The position numbers and the translations under genes are program-made. A stretch of 44,704 nt of DNA from positions 1 to 44,704 of the forward strand of contig JAFXXH010000074.1 in NCBI GenBank assembly GCA_017542425.1. Direction: 5' to 3'. Positions 23,800 through 32,956 of the stretch are shown piece by piece; the stretch's first letter is position 1, and every line of letters begins with the position of its first letter. The notes below the pieces were generated by a model. The model worked only from the letters and a program-made list of their open reading frames with translations. It searched no databases and was not told where the DNA came from. The DNA comes from Oscillospiraceae bacterium (GTDB taxonomy: Bacteria; Bacillota; Clostridia; Oscillospirales; Oscillospiraceae).

Positions 23800-25140
23800 T
23801 TGGACGCACATGTGACGGTGGTGGGCGCGGGCCTGGCCGGCTGCGAATGTGCCTGGCAGCTGGCCCGTCGGGGCGTCCGGGTGACGCTGCGGGAGATGAA
23901 GCCGGAGAAGAAGACCCCGGCCCACAGCGCGGACGGCTTTGCCGAGCTGGTCTGCTCCAACTCCCTGCGGGCCGAGCCGCTGCACAACGCCGTGGGCCTT
24001 CTGAAAGCGGAACTGCGGATGCTGGACAGCCTGATCCTCCGCTGCGCCGACGAGAGCCGGGTCCCGGCGGGCGGGGCCCTGGCGGTGGACCGGGCGGCCT
24101 TCTCCGCGATGGTGACGGCGGAGATTTTGAAACAGAACAGCATTACCGTGGTCCCCGGCGAGGTGACGGAGATCCCGGACGGAGAGGTGATCCTGGCCAC
24201 CGGCCCCCTGACCGGCGAGGCCCTGAGCGCCGCCATCGCGGCCAGGTGCGGACAAAACGGCCTGCACTTCTACGACGCGGCCGCGCCCATCGTCAGCTTT
24301 GAGAGCGTGGACATGGACCGGGCCTGGTTTGCCTCCCGCTACGACCGGGGGACGCCGGACTACATCAACTGCCCGCTCGATGAAGCGGAATACCGGGCCT
24401 TCTGGAACGCCCTGCGCACGGCGGAGGAGGCCCAGGTCCACGGCTTTGACGACGGCGGCGTGTTCGAGGGCTGTATGCCCGTGGAGGTCATGGCCCGCCG
24501 GGGGGAGGACACCCTGCGCTTCGGCCCCATGAAGCCCGTGGGCCTGCCCGACCCCAGGACCGGGGCCGAGCCCTGGGCGGTGGTGCAGCTGCGCCGCGAC
24601 AACGCCGAGGGGACGCTTTACAACATCGTGGGTTTTCAGACCCACCTGCGCTTCCCGGAGCAGCGCCGGGTCTTCTCCATGATTCCGGCCCTGGCAAACG
24701 CGGACTATCTGCGCTACGGGAAGATGCACCGCAACACTTATTTAAATTCCCCCGCGCTGCTGGACCGCTATTACCGCCTGAGAACCGAGCCGCGCATCTC
24801 CTTCGCCGGGCAGATGACCGGGGTGGAGGGCTATGTGGAGTCCTGCGCCAGCGGCTGCCTGGTGGGGATCGAGACGGCCCGGCGTCTGCTGGGGCAGCCC
24901 CCTCTGGACTTCCCAAAGGAGACGGCCATCGGCGCCCTGGGGCTCTACGTCTCCGGCGGCGCGGTCAGTGGGAATTTCCAGCCCATGAACATCAACTTCG
25001 GCCTCATCGCCCCTCTGGACCGCCGGGTCCGGGGCAAGCGCGAGAAAAACGAGGCCATCTCCCGCCGGGCGCTGGAGACCCTGTCGGCGCTGCTGGCGGA
25101 GCGGGGAGAGACCATACATCGGAAAGAGGAAACACCATGA
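23800..25140 (+). CDS. trmFO: Methylenetetrahydrofolate-tRNA-(uracil-5)-methyltransferase TrmFO
   Basis: Forms ribothymidine at position 54 of tRNA using methylenetetrahydrofolate and FAD. Visible: N-terminal FAD motif VVGAGLAGCECAWQLA, LREMKPEKKTPAHSADGFAE, CSNSLRAEPLHNAVGLLK, the Cys in GVFEGCMPVEVMA, and the C-terminal FAQMTGVEGYVES-type motif (here FAGQMTGVEGYVESCASG). The length of 446 is typical. The start is a TTG at 23800, six bases after AGGGAGGTG; no ATG occurs before residue 33, which would remove the FAD motif. It overlaps plsX by four bases and follows topA by 22. Confidence 0.95.
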   Translation: MDAHVTVVGAGLAGCECAWQLARRGVRVTLREMKPEKKTPAHSADGFAELVCSNSLRAEPLHNAVGLLKAELRMLDSLILRCADESRVPAGGALAVDRAAFSAMVTAEILKQNSITVVPGEVTEIPDGEVILATGPLTGEALSAAIAARCGQNGLHFYDAAAPIVSFESVDMDRAWFASRYDRGTPDYINCPLDEAEYRAFWNALRTAEEAQVHGFDDGGVFEGCMPVEVMARRGEDTLRFGPMKPVGLPDPRTGAEPWAVVQLRRDNAEGTLYNIVGFQTHLRFPEQRRVFSMIPALANADYLRYGKMHRNTYLNSPALLDRYYRLRTEPRISFAGQMTGVEGYVESCASGCLVGIETARRLLGQPPLDFPKETAIGALGLYVSGGAVSGNFQPMNINFGLIAPLDRRVRGKREKNEAISRRALETLSALLAERGETIHRKEETP

Positions 25141-26177
25141 GAATCATCATTGACGCCATGAGCGGCGACAACGCCCCGGCGGAGATCGTCAGGGGGGCGG
25201 TCCACGCCCAGCAGGAGTTCGGCGTGAAGCTGGACCTGGTGGGCCAGCCGGAGGCCGTGCGGGCCTGCCTGCGGGAGAGCGGCGCGGAGGAGAGCGCCGA
25301 CCTGCGCATCATCCCGGCCAGCGAGATCATCGACATGCACGACGAGCCCAGCACCGCCGTCCGGCGCAAGCGGGACAGCTCCATGGCCGTGGCCCTGGAC
25401 CTGCTGCGCCGGGGGGAGGGGGACGCGGTCATCTCCGCCGGGAACACCGGGGCCCTGCTCAGCGGGGCCACCCTGCTGGTCAAGCGCATCCGGGGCGTCC
25501 GCCGGGCCTCCATGGCCCCGGTGCTGCCCAACGGCGGCGCGGGCACCGTGCTCATCGACTGCGGGGCCAACGTGGAGTGTACGCCGGAATACCTGCTCCA
25601 GTTCGCCTACATGGGCAGCCTCTACGCCCAGAATATCCTGGGCCTGTCCAGCCCCCGGGTGGGCCTGCTGAACAACGGCAGCGAGGACAGCAAGGGCACG
25701 GAGCTGTGCAAGGCCGCCTATGCCCTGCTGCAAGCTGCGGGCCAGGCCGGGCGCATCCGCTTCATCGGCAACGTGGAGGGGACGGACGTCTTCTCCGGAA
25801 GGGTGGACGTGATCGTCACCGACGGCTTCACCGGCAACGTGCTGCTCAAGACCATCGAGGGCACGGTGAAGTTCATGATGGGCGAGCTGAAAAACGTGTT
25901 CACCGGCAGCCCCAAGAGCAAGCTGGGGGCCGTGCTGCTGCACAAGGACCTGCGGGGCATGAAGCGGATGCTGGACGTGAAAGAGGTGGGCGGCACCGCC
26001 TTCCTGGGCATCCAGAAGCCGGTTTTGAAGGCCCACGGCAGTTCCGACGCCCGGGCCATCCGCAGCGCGGTCCGGCAGGCCATCGCCTACATCAACGCCG
26101 ACGTGATCGGCGCCATCGAATCCAACATCGCGTATATGCGGCTGGACGGGGCCGCGGAAGGGAAGGAACGCACATGA
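25137..26177 (+). CDS. plsX: Phosphate acyltransferase PlsX
   Basis: Converts acyl-ACP to acyl-phosphate, the first step of phospholipid synthesis in most Gram-positives. The 346 residues include the family hallmarks IIIDAMSGDNAPAEIVRGA at the N-terminus, ISAGNTGALLSGATLLVKRI, LIDCGANVECTPEYLLQFA, GLLNNGSEDSKGTEL and VTDGFTGNVLLKTIEG. The ATG overlaps the trmFO stop, and its own stop overlaps acpP, so all three are translationally coupled. Confidence 0.97.
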   Translation: MRIIIDAMSGDNAPAEIVRGAVHAQQEFGVKLDLVGQPEAVRACLRESGAEESADLRIIPASEIIDMHDEPSTAVRRKRDSSMAVALDLLRRGEGDAVISAGNTGALLSGATLLVKRIRGVRRASMAPVLPNGGAGTVLIDCGANVECTPEYLLQFAYMGSLYAQNILGLSSPRVGLLNNGSEDSKGTELCKAAYALLQAAGQAGRIRFIGNVEGTDVFSGRVDVIVTDGFTGNVLLKTIEGTVKFMMGELKNVFTGSPKSKLGAVLLHKDLRGMKRMLDVKEVGGTAFLGIQKPVLKAHGSSDARAIRSAVRQAIAYINADVIGAIESNIAYMRLDGAAEGKERT

Positions 26178-26410
26178 ACATCTTTGAGACCGTACAGCGC
26201 ATCGTCAGCCAGCAGTTCAGCGTGGACGCGGAGCGCATCACCGAAAGCACCGACTTCCAGGACGAGCTGGGGGCCGACTCCCTGGACGTGGTGGAGCTGG
26301 CCGTCAGCGTGGAGGACGAGTTCGGCATCGGCGAGATCGCCGAGGAGGACATTTTGAAGATCCACACCGTGGGGGACCTGGTGGACTATCTCCGGCGGGT
26401 GCTGGACTGA
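26174..26410 (+). CDS. acpP: Acyl carrier protein
   Basis: A 78-residue acidic ACP. The 4'-phosphopantetheine attachment Ser lies in GADSLDVVELAVSVEDEFGI (the DSL motif). It carries growing acyl chains and feeds PlsX next door. It overlaps plsX by four bases and precedes rnc by four bases. Confidence 0.97.
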   Translation: MNIFETVQRIVSQQFSVDAERITESTDFQDELGADSLDVVELAVSVEDEFGIGEIAEEDILKIHTVGDLVDYLRRVLD

Positions 26411-26414
26411 GGCC

Positions 26415-27080
26415 ATGGAGACTCTGCAAAAGACCCTGCACTACCGCTTCCGGGACCCGGAGCTGCTGCGGACGGCCCTGACCCACTCCTCCTACGCCAA
26501 CGAACATCGGGTGGAGAGCAACGAGCGGCTGGAGTTCGTGGGGGACAGCGTCCTGGGCTTCGTGGTGGCCGACCGGCTCTACCGCAGTCAGCCCGCTTTG
26601 CCGGAGGGGCGCATGACCCGCATCCGGGCGGAGCTGGTCTGCGAGCAGAGCCTGTGGGCCGTCTCCGAGCAGTTGGGCCTGGGGGCCCTGCTGCGCCTGG
26701 GCCGGGGTGAGGAACTGACCGGGGGCCGCAGCCGCCCCAGCATCCTGGCCGACTGCGTGGAGGCCCTGATCGCCGCGCTGTATCTGGACGGCGGGCTGGC
26801 CCCGGCCCGGGCGCTGATCGAGCGCTGCATCCTCTCCCGGCTGGACCGGGACGGGACGGCGGCGGGCCAGGACAGCAAGACGGACCTGCAGGAGCTGGTC
26901 CAGCGCACGCCGGGGCGCGGCATCGTCTACACCCTGACCGGGGAGCGGGGGCCGGACCACGACAAGCGCTTTTCCGTCTCCGTCTCCGTGGGCGGCGTGG
27001 TGGCCGGGACCGGAGAGGGCCGCACGAAGAAAGAGGCCGAGCAAATGGCCGCCCGGGCCGCGCTGGAGACCCTGCTTTGA
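26415..27080 (+). CDS. rnc: Ribonuclease III
   Basis: Cleaves double-stranded RNA in rRNA precursors and structured mRNAs. The 221 residues include the RNase III signature ERLEFVGDSVLGFVVAD (metal-binding Glu and Asp), a second acidic set in ADCVEALIAALYLDGG, and a C-terminal dsRNA-binding domain (about 150-221; DLQELVQRTPGRG to GRTKKEAEQMAARAALETLL). It lies directly upstream of a strong hairpin and a four-stem structured repeat, which could be RNase III substrates (inference). Confidence 0.96.
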   Translation: METLQKTLHYRFRDPELLRTALTHSSYANEHRVESNERLEFVGDSVLGFVVADRLYRSQPALPEGRMTRIRAELVCEQSLWAVSEQLGLGALLRLGRGEELTGGRSRPSILADCVEALIAALYLDGGLAPARALIERCILSRLDRDGTAAGQDSKTDLQELVQRTPGRGIVYTLTGERGPDHDKRFSVSVSVGGVVAGTGEGRTKKEAEQMAARAALETLL

Positions 27081-27098
27081 GCCGCGCCCAGGCGCGGA

Positions 27099-27143
27099 GG
27101 CTTTTGCATGGCGCCCAGCCGGGGCTGGGCCTATGCAAAAGCC
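27099..27143 (+). repeat. Long hairpin after rnc
   Basis: GGCTTTTGCAT (27099-27109) pairs with ATGCAAAAGCC (27133-27143), and GCCCAGCC pairs with GGCTGGGC inside it, giving an almost continuous stem of about 19 pairs. It lies 18 bases after the rnc stop. With no T-tract it is more likely an RNA-stability or processing structure than a terminator. Confidence 0.75.
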
Positions 27144-27144
27144 G

Positions 27145-27330
27145 GGAAATCCTTTCAGAACCGCTTCGCTGGGTTCTGAAAGGAGAGGGCTGCGCTGCGC
27201 GATTGCGCCGAAGCGGGGGAGGGCACAATCGCTCCGCGAGAAGTATTTTTGCCGAAAACGCGGTTTCCGGCAAAAATGGATTTGACTTTTTTTCGCGCCT
27301 GCGGGCGCGAAACTCTGCGAGGCAGCGGGG
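27145..27330 (+). repeat. Four-stem structured repeat, copy 1 (rnc-smc gap)
   Basis: About 185 bases that align end to end with 30917-31102. Four hairpins in a row: CCTTTCAGAACC/GGTTCTGAAAGG (27151-27162, 27172-27183), GCGATTG/CAATCGC (27199-27205, 27226-27232), TTTTTGCCG/CGGCAAAAA (27246-27254, 27268-27276) and TTTCGCGCC/GGCGCGAAA (27291-27299, 27304-27312). Where the two copies differ inside stems, both partners change together. Confidence 0.88.
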
Positions 27331-27372
27331 GCTTCCCCCGCTTGGCCGGACTCAGTAACAGGAGAGAGAACC

Positions 27373-30300
27373 GTGTATCTGAAAGCACTGGAACTGCAGG
27401 GCTTCAAGTCCTTTCCCGACAAGACCGTCCTGCGCTTCGACAAGCCCGTCACCGCCATCGTGGGGCCCAACGGCAGCGGCAAGAGCAACATCTCCGACGC
27501 GCTGCTCTGGGTCATGGGGGAGCAGCGCTCCCGGGCCCTGCGGGGCGGCAAGATGGAGGACGTGGTCTTCGGCGGCACGGAAAAGCGCTCCCCCATGGGC
27601 TTTGCCCAGGTCAGCCTGGTCCTGGACAACAGCCAGGGCCTGTTCGCCGTGGATAGCCCCGAGCTGACCATCACCCGCCGCTATTACCGCAGCGGGGAGA
27701 GCGAATACTATGTGAACCGGGAGTCCGTGCGCCTGAAGGACGTGCTCAGTCTGCTGATGGACACGGGCCTGGGCCGGGACGGGTACAGTGTCATCGGCCA
27801 GGGCCGCATCGCGGAGATCGTCTCCGCCAAGAGCACCGACCGGCGGGAGATCTTTGAGGAGGCGGCGGGCATCGCCCGTTTCCGCTCCCGCAAGGAGGAG
27901 GCCGAGCGCAAGCTGGAGCGCACGGAGGAAAACCTGCTGCGCATCAACGACAAGATCGACGAGCTGGAGCTGCAGGTCGGCCCGCTGGAGCAGCAGGCGG
28001 AGACGGCGAAACGCTATCTCCTGCTGCGCGACGAGCAGCGGGGTTTGGAGATCTCCGTCTGGATGGCCACGCTGGATAAGCTGCACGGCCAGAGCGAGGA
28101 CCTGGCCCGGGATTTCGCCGGGGCCCAGGGCAATCTGGAGGCGGCCCAGGCGGCCCTGGCTGCCATCTACGCCGCCGCGGAGAACGACACGCAGCGGATG
28201 CAGGAGCTGGACGTGGCCGCCGAGCAGATTCGCAGTCTGCAAAGCGCCGAAGAGCACGCCGCAGCGGAGGCCGAGCGCGCCGCCGCCGTCCTGCAATCCT
28301 GGCTGGACCACGACCGGGAGACCGGGGAGCGGCTCCGGGACGAGCTGGAGGCGCAGACCCGGCGGCTGGACAGTCTGGAGGCCCAGGCGGACCAGCAGCG
28401 GACGCGCATTGCAGCCATTGGCGCGGAACTGGAAACCCTGGGCGCGGAGCGCGCCCGGCTGGAGCAGGAGGCGGAGGCCAGCGCGGTGCAGGCCGACAGC
28501 AACCGGGAGAGTCTCAGCGCCCTGCTGGCCCAGGAGAGCGGCTGCGGCGACGCCCTGACCAAAGGGGAGACGGAGCTGTCCGTCCGCCGGGAACAGGGCG
28601 CGGAACTGGCCGCCCGGCGGGAGAGCCTGGAGGCCGAGGCGGCAGCGGGCCGGGAGCGCCGGGCAAAGCTGGCCAGCCAGCTGGCCGAGGCGGAGGCCCA
28701 TCACGCCGCCGCCGGGAGCCGGACGGCGGAGCTGTCCGCCGCGCTCCGGGACCGGCGGGAGGCCGTGGCCCTCCGGGAGCAGCACGTCCGGGACCGCAGC
28801 GCGGAACTGGGCCGCCTGACGGTGGAGAAGCGCTCCGCCGAGGGGCGCATCCGGCTGCTCAGCGACATGGAGAAAGAATACGAGGGCATGGGCAAGGCGG
28901 TGAAGCAGGTGATGCTTGCCGCCGGACGGGGCGGACTCCGGGGCGTGCGCGGCCCCGTGGCCAAGCTGCTCAGCGTGCCCGACGACTATACCATCGCCAT
29001 CGAGACCGCCCTGGGGGCGGCCATGCAGCACATCGTGGTGGACAGCCAACAAGACGGCAAAGCCGCCATCGAATATTTGCAGCGCGCCGACGCCGGGCGC
29101 GCCACCTTCCTCCCGGCGGACATCATCCGGCCCGCCTGGCTGAGCCAGCCCCCCAAAGGGGCGCCAGGCTATCTGGGCGTGGCGGTGGAGCTGGTGCATT
29201 TTGACCCGGCCTATGCGGGCGTTTTCGGCAGTCTGCTGGGGCGCACCGTGGTGGCGGAGACTCTGGCCGACGCGGTGCAGATGTCCCGCCGCGCCGGGAA
29301 CCGGCTGCGCATCGTCACCCTGGACGGGCAGATGATCCACGCCGGGGGCAGCATGACCGGCGGCAGCGCGGCCCGGAACGTGGGCATTCTGTCCCGGGCC
29401 AACGAACTGAAACGCCTGCGCATCCGCTTCGGGGAACTGGCCGCCGGGGAAAAGGCGGCGGTGGAGCGCCTGAGCGAAGCCGAGCGCAGCCTGACCCGCG
29501 CCAGGCTGGAGGCGGAGGAGACCGCCGGGCAGCTCCAGGAGGCCACGGAGCGCCAGCACCGGGCCGAGAGCGCCCGCAGCCAGCTGCGCGTGCTGCTGGA
29601 CACGCTGGACGCCGGCCTGGCCGAACAGCAGCGGGAGGGGGAGAGCCTTTCCGCCGGACAGCGGGAGAACGCCCAGCGGGTTTCGGCCCTGGAAGCCCAG
29701 ACGCAGACCCTCCGGGCCCGGCTGGTGGCCCTGCGGAAGCGCATCGAGGCGGCCACGCAGGGCGGCGCGGACTTCGACCAGGTCCGGGAGCGGCTGCGCG
29801 AGCGCCTGGCCGCGCTGCGGGAGCGGGCCGCGGCCCTGGAGAGCGAGCGGGAGACGGCCGGCCGAAGCCTTTCCGACCTGCAAAGCCTGCTGGGCAGCCT
29901 GAGCGGGGACGGGGAACAGCGCAGGAAAGCTTTGGAGGACCTGGCCCGGCACAGCGCGGAGCTGGAGCGGGAGCTGGTATCCCGGCAGGAGACCGTGGAG
30001 GCCCACCGCCGCCAGGCCCAGGCCCACCGGGCGGAGCTGGCGGAAAAGCAGCGCGCGCGCCTGGAGCTGGAGGGCCGCCGGGTCCGCCGGGACCGGCAGG
30101 GCCAGGAGAAAAACCGGGAAATGCTGGAGCTGCAAAGCATCTGCGCCCGGCTGGAACAAAAGAAGCTGGCCGCCGAGCTGGAGGAACGGCAGATCGTGGA
30201 CCGGCTCTGGGAGAGCTACGAGCTGAGCCGCAGCGCGGCCCAGGCCCTGCGCCAGCCGGTGGAGAACCTGAGCGCCGCCACCAAGCGCATCGCCGAGCTG

Positions 30301-30951
30301 CGGCGGGACATCGGCCGTCTGGGCAGCGTGAACCTGGGGGCCATCGCGGAGTACGAGCGGGTCCGGGAGCGCTACGACTTCCTGCGCAGCCAGCGGGACG
30401 ACGTGGCCACGGCCCGGCGGGACCTGCTGAAGATCATCGCCGACCTGACCGGGGAGATGCGGGAGATCTTTCTCCGGGAGTTCCAGGCCATTGCCGAGCG
30501 CTTTCGGGGCGTGTTCCTGGAGCTGTTCGGCGGGGGCCGGGCGGCCCTGGAGCTGGAGGACCCGGAACAGCCCCTGGACTGCGGGATCGAGATCCGGGTC
30601 CAGCCGCCGGGCAAGGCGGTGACCACCATCTCCCTGCTCAGCGGCGGGGAAAAGAGCTTCGTGGCCATTTGCCTCTATTTCGCCATTATGAAAGTCCGCC
30701 CCACCCCCTTCTGCGTGATGGACGAGGTGGACGCTGCCCTGGACGAGGCCAACGTGGAGCGCTGCGCCCGCTATATGCGCGGCATGGCCGACCGGACCCA
30801 GTTCATCACCATCACCCACCATCGGGCCACCATGGAGGAGGCGGACGTGCTCTACGGCGTGACCATGCAGGAGAAGGGCGTTACCACGGTGCTGGCCATG
30901 GATCTGGAGGAAGCGGAAAAAACCATTCAGAACCACTCCGCTGGGTTCTGA
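27373..30951 (+). CDS. smc: Chromosome partition ATPase SMC
   Basis: Organises and segregates the chromosome with ScpA/ScpB. In the 1192 residues, the N-terminal ATPase half contains Walker A VGPNGSGKSNI (about residues 32-42). Two long coiled-coil arms (about 170-505 and 670-1010) surround the hinge (about 520-665, ending in GGSMTGGSAA). The C-terminal ATPase half has the signature LLSGGEKSFVAICLYFAIM and Walker B PFCVMDEVDAALDEANV. The start is GTG 27373, after AGGAG at eight bases. The last nine residues, TIQNHSAGF, and the stop codon are encoded by the beginning of the downstream repeat, so the natural C-terminus has been altered by the repeat. Confidence 0.97.
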   Translation: MYLKALELQGFKSFPDKTVLRFDKPVTAIVGPNGSGKSNISDALLWVMGEQRSRALRGGKMEDVVFGGTEKRSPMGFAQVSLVLDNSQGLFAVDSPELTITRRYYRSGESEYYVNRESVRLKDVLSLLMDTGLGRDGYSVIGQGRIAEIVSAKSTDRREIFEEAAGIARFRSRKEEAERKLERTEENLLRINDKIDELELQVGPLEQQAETAKRYLLLRDEQRGLEISVWMATLDKLHGQSEDLARDFAGAQGNLEAAQAALAAIYAAAENDTQRMQELDVAAEQIRSLQSAEEHAAAEAERAAAVLQSWLDHDRETGERLRDELEAQTRRLDSLEAQADQQRTRIAAIGAELETLGAERARLEQEAEASAVQADSNRESLSALLAQESGCGDALTKGETELSVRREQGAELAARRESLEAEAAAGRERRAKLASQLAEAEAHHAAAGSRTAELSAALRDRREAVALREQHVRDRSAELGRLTVEKRSAEGRIRLLSDMEKEYEGMGKAVKQVMLAAGRGGLRGVRGPVAKLLSVPDDYTIAIETALGAAMQHIVVDSQQDGKAAIEYLQRADAGRATFLPADIIRPAWLSQPPKGAPGYLGVAVELVHFDPAYAGVFGSLLGRTVVAETLADAVQMSRRAGNRLRIVTLDGQMIHAGGSMTGGSAARNVGILSRANELKRLRIRFGELAAGEKAAVERLSEAERSLTRARLEAEETAGQLQEATERQHRAESARSQLRVLLDTLDAGLAEQQREGESLSAGQRENAQRVSALEAQTQTLRARLVALRKRIEAATQGGADFDQVRERLRERLAALRERAAALESERETAGRSLSDLQSLLGSLSGDGEQRRKALEDLARHSAELERELVSRQETVEAHRRQAQAHRAELAEKQRARLELEGRRVRRDRQGQEKNREMLELQSICARLEQKKLAAELEERQIVDRLWESYELSRSAAQALRQPVENLSAATKRIAELRRDIGRLGSVNLGAIAEYERVRERYDFLRSQRDDVATARRDLLKIIADLTGEMREIFLREFQAIAERFRGVFLELFGGGRAALELEDPEQPLDCGIEIRVQPPGKAVTTISLLSGGEKSFVAICLYFAIMKVRPTPFCVMDEVDAALDEANVERCARYMRGMADRTQFITITHHRATMEEADVLYGVTMQEKGVTTVLAMDLEEAEKTIQNHSAGF

Positions 30952-31102
30952 ATGGAGAAGGCTGCGCTGCGCGTGTGCGGTGGCGCGGGGGAGGGCACAC
31001 ACGCTCCGCGAGCGGTATTTTTGCCGAAACAAGGGTTCCGGCAAAAATGAATTCTGATTCTATTTCGCGCCTGCGGGCGCGAAACTCTGCGAGGCAACGG
31101 GG
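30917..31102 (+). repeat. Four-stem structured repeat, copy 2 (smc-ftsY gap)
   Basis: Same orientation and same four stems as copy 1: CCATTCAGAACC/GGTTCTGAATGG (30923-30934, 30944-30955), GCGTGTG/CACACGC (30971-30977, 30998-31004), TTTTTGCCG/CGGCAAAAA and TTTCGCGCC/GGCGCGAAA. It overlaps the last codons of smc; the smc stop TGA (30949-30951) is in the 3' arm of stem 1. It ends about 35 bases before the ftsY start. Confidence 0.88.
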
Positions 31103-31137
31103 AATTAACGCTGCTGGAAGAAAGAGAGGGCTTGCAC

Positions 31138-32046
31138 ATGGGATTTCTGGAAAAGATCAAAAACGGCCTGGCGCGGACGAAAAAGAGCATGGCCGTTTCG
31201 CTGAACAACCTGTTCGCCTCCTTCACCGGGGAGAACGAGGAGTTTTTTGACGAGCTGGAGGAGACGCTGATCCTGGCCGACGCGGGGGTGGACACCGCCA
31301 CCGAGGCCGTGGAGCGGCTGCGGAAGCTGACGAAAGAGCGCGGGCTGCGCGGCGGCGCGGAGGTCCAGGCCGCCTTTGTGGAGATCATGGCGGGCTATCT
31401 GACGTTTGAGGAGATGGACCTGCGCCTGAACACCCGCCCCAGCGTGATTCTGATGGTGGGCGTCAACGGCGTGGGCAAGACCACCACCATCGGCAAGCTG
31501 GCCCGGCGCTACCGGGACGCGGGGAAAAAGGTCCTGCTGGCCGCCGCCGACACCTTCCGCGCCGCCGCCGCCGAGCAGCTCACGATTTGGGCCGAGCGGG
31601 CCGGGGTGGACATCGTGCGCCACGAGGAGGGCAGCGACCCCGCCGCCGTGGTCTATGACGCCATCGCCGCGGCCAAGGCCCGGAAGACCGACCTGATCAT
31701 CGTGGACACCGCCGGACGGCTGCACAACAAGCAGAACCTGATGAACGAGCTGAGCAAGATCCGGCGCATCATCAGCCGGGAACTGCCGGACGCGGACGTG
31801 GAGACCCTGCTGGTCATCGACGCCACCACCGGACAGAACGGGCTGCTCCAGGCCCGCAGCTTCCGGGACGCCGCCGACCTGAGCGGCGTGGTGCTGACCA
31901 AGCTGGACGGCACCGCCAAGGGCGGCATCGTCTTCTCCATCGCCCGGGAGCTGGAGCTGCCGGTGAAGTTCATCGGCGTGGGCGAACAGCCCGACGATCT
32001 GCTGCCCTTCGAGCCGCGCACCTTCGCGGAGGCGCTGCTGCGATGA
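31138..32046 (+). CDS. ftsY: Signal recognition particle receptor FtsY
   Basis: SRP receptor GTPase that docks ribosome-nascent chains at the membrane. The 302 residues contain only the N and G domains: helical N domain (about 1-90), G1 [29 protein letters not shown] (the insertion-box region), G3 [17 protein letters not shown]4 [10 protein letters not shown], and [14 protein letters not shown] at the C-terminus. The start is ATG 31138 after AGAGAGGG at seven bases; an in-frame TTG at 31132 would leave no spacing. The acidic A domain is absent, as in many Firmicutes. The stop overlaps rdgB by four bases. Confidence 0.96.
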   Translation: MGFLEKIKNGLARTKKSMAVSLNNLFASFTGENEEFFDELEETLILADAGVDTATEAVERLRKLTKERGLRGGAEVQAAFVEIMAGYLTFEEMDLRLNTRPSVILMVGVNGVGKTTTIGKLARRYRDAGKKVLLAAADTFRAAAAEQLTIWAERAGVDIVRHEEGSDPAAVVYDAIAAAKARKTDLIIVDTAGRLHNKQNLMNELSKIRRIISRELPDADVETLLVIDATTGQNGLLQARSFRDAADLSGVVLTKLDGTAKGGIVFSIARELELPVKFIGVGEQPDDLLPFEPRTFAEALLR

Positions 32047-32636
32047 AACTGGTACTGGCGTCCAACAACCCCCACAAGCTGCGGGAGGTGCGGGAGATCC
32101 TGGCCGGTTCCGGGATCGAGCTGCTGAGCCAGCGGGAGGCCGGCTGTGACATGGAGGTGGAGGAGACCGGGGCCAGCTTCGCGGAAAACGCCCGGCTCAA
32201 GGCCCAGGCCGCCATGCGCGCCACGGGGCTGCCCGCCGTGTCCGACGACAGCGGCCTGGAGATCAACGCCATGGGCGGCGCGCCGGGGGTCCACTCCTCC
32301 CGCTTCGCCGGGGACCGGAGCTATGACGCGGTCTGCCGGGACATCCTGGAGCGCGTGGCGGGGCACCCCGACCGGCGCGCCCGCTACTGCTGCGCCGTGG
32401 TCTGCTGCTTCCCCGACGGGCGGGAGATCCGCTGCTTCGCCACCACGGAGGGCACGATCGCCCGGGAACTCCGGGGCAGCGGGGGCTTTGGCTACGACCC
32501 CATCTTCCTGCTGCCGCAGGGGCGCACCATGGCGGAGCTGACGGAGGAAGAAAAAAACGCCATCTCCCACCGGGGCCGGGCCTTCCGGGAGCTGGTGAGA
32601 AAGTTAAAGGACGGGGAATGCGATGCTGACAAGTAA
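32043..32636 (+). CDS. rdgB: XTP/dITP diphosphatase (RdgB/HAM1)
   Basis: Hydrolyses non-canonical purine triphosphates (XTP, dITP) to monophosphates, keeping them out of nucleic acids. The 197 residues show LVLASNNPHKLREVREIL (substrate loop), EETGASFAENARLKA, VSDDSGLEINAMGGAPGVHS (catalytic acids), GFGYDPIF and SHRGRAF. It is coupled to ftsY (4-base overlap) and overlaps yhbY by 14 bases. Confidence 0.95.
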   Translation: MKLVLASNNPHKLREVREILAGSGIELLSQREAGCDMEVEETGASFAENARLKAQAAMRATGLPAVSDDSGLEINAMGGAPGVHSSRFAGDRSYDAVCRDILERVAGHPDRRARYCCAVVCCFPDGREIRCFATTEGTIARELRGSGGFGYDPIFLLPQGRTMAELTEEEKNAISHRGRAFRELVRKLKDGECDADK

Positions 32637-32946
32637 ACAGCGCGCCCAGCTGAAAGCGCTGGCCGCGGCGGAGGATACCATCCTCATCGTCGGCAAGGGC
32701 GGCCTGACGGAAAACCTGATCGCCCAGACCGCCGACGCCCTGCGGGCGCGGGAACTGGTGAAGGGCCGGGTGCTGGAGAGCGCCCTTCTGAGCGCCCGCG
32801 AAGCGGGGGCGCAACTGGCCGAGGCCTGCAAAGCCGAGCTGGTCCACGTCATCGGCAGCCGCTTCGTGCTGTTCCGCCGGAACACGGAGGCCCCGAAGAT
32901 CGAGCTGGTGCGGAACAATCCGAAGAACGCGAAAAAGCGCCGTTGA
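32623..32946 (+). CDS. yhbY: YhbY/CRM-domain RNA-binding protein
   Basis: A 107-residue CRS1/YhbY domain protein; the family associates with the large ribosomal subunit precursor. LTSKQRAQLKALA opens the domain and VGKGGLTENLI is the conserved GxxG RNA-binding loop. The basic tail (NPKNAKKRR) extends beyond the domain. It starts inside the end of rdgB and is ten bases from nadD. Confidence 0.92.
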   Translation: MLTSKQRAQLKALAAAEDTILIVGKGGLTENLIAQTADALRARELVKGRVLESALLSAREAGAQLAEACKAELVHVIGSRFVLFRRNTEAPKIELVRNNPKNAKKRR

Positions 32947-32956
32947 GGGGGCAGAG

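Noticed and set aside
26174-26410. Missing fabD and fabG between plsX and acpP as a deletion
   Set aside because: Compact plsX-acpP-rnc order is common in Clostridia, where the fab genes are in a separate cluster.
27099-27330. Intrinsic terminator separating rnc from smc
   Set aside because: Several hairpins are present, but the only T-run (27287-27293) precedes the last stem rather than following one. The same structure also occurs between smc and ftsY, which remain closely spaced.
31138-32046. FtsY as truncated because it lacks an acidic N-terminal domain
   Set aside because: NG-only FtsY proteins of about 300 residues are normal in Firmicutes.
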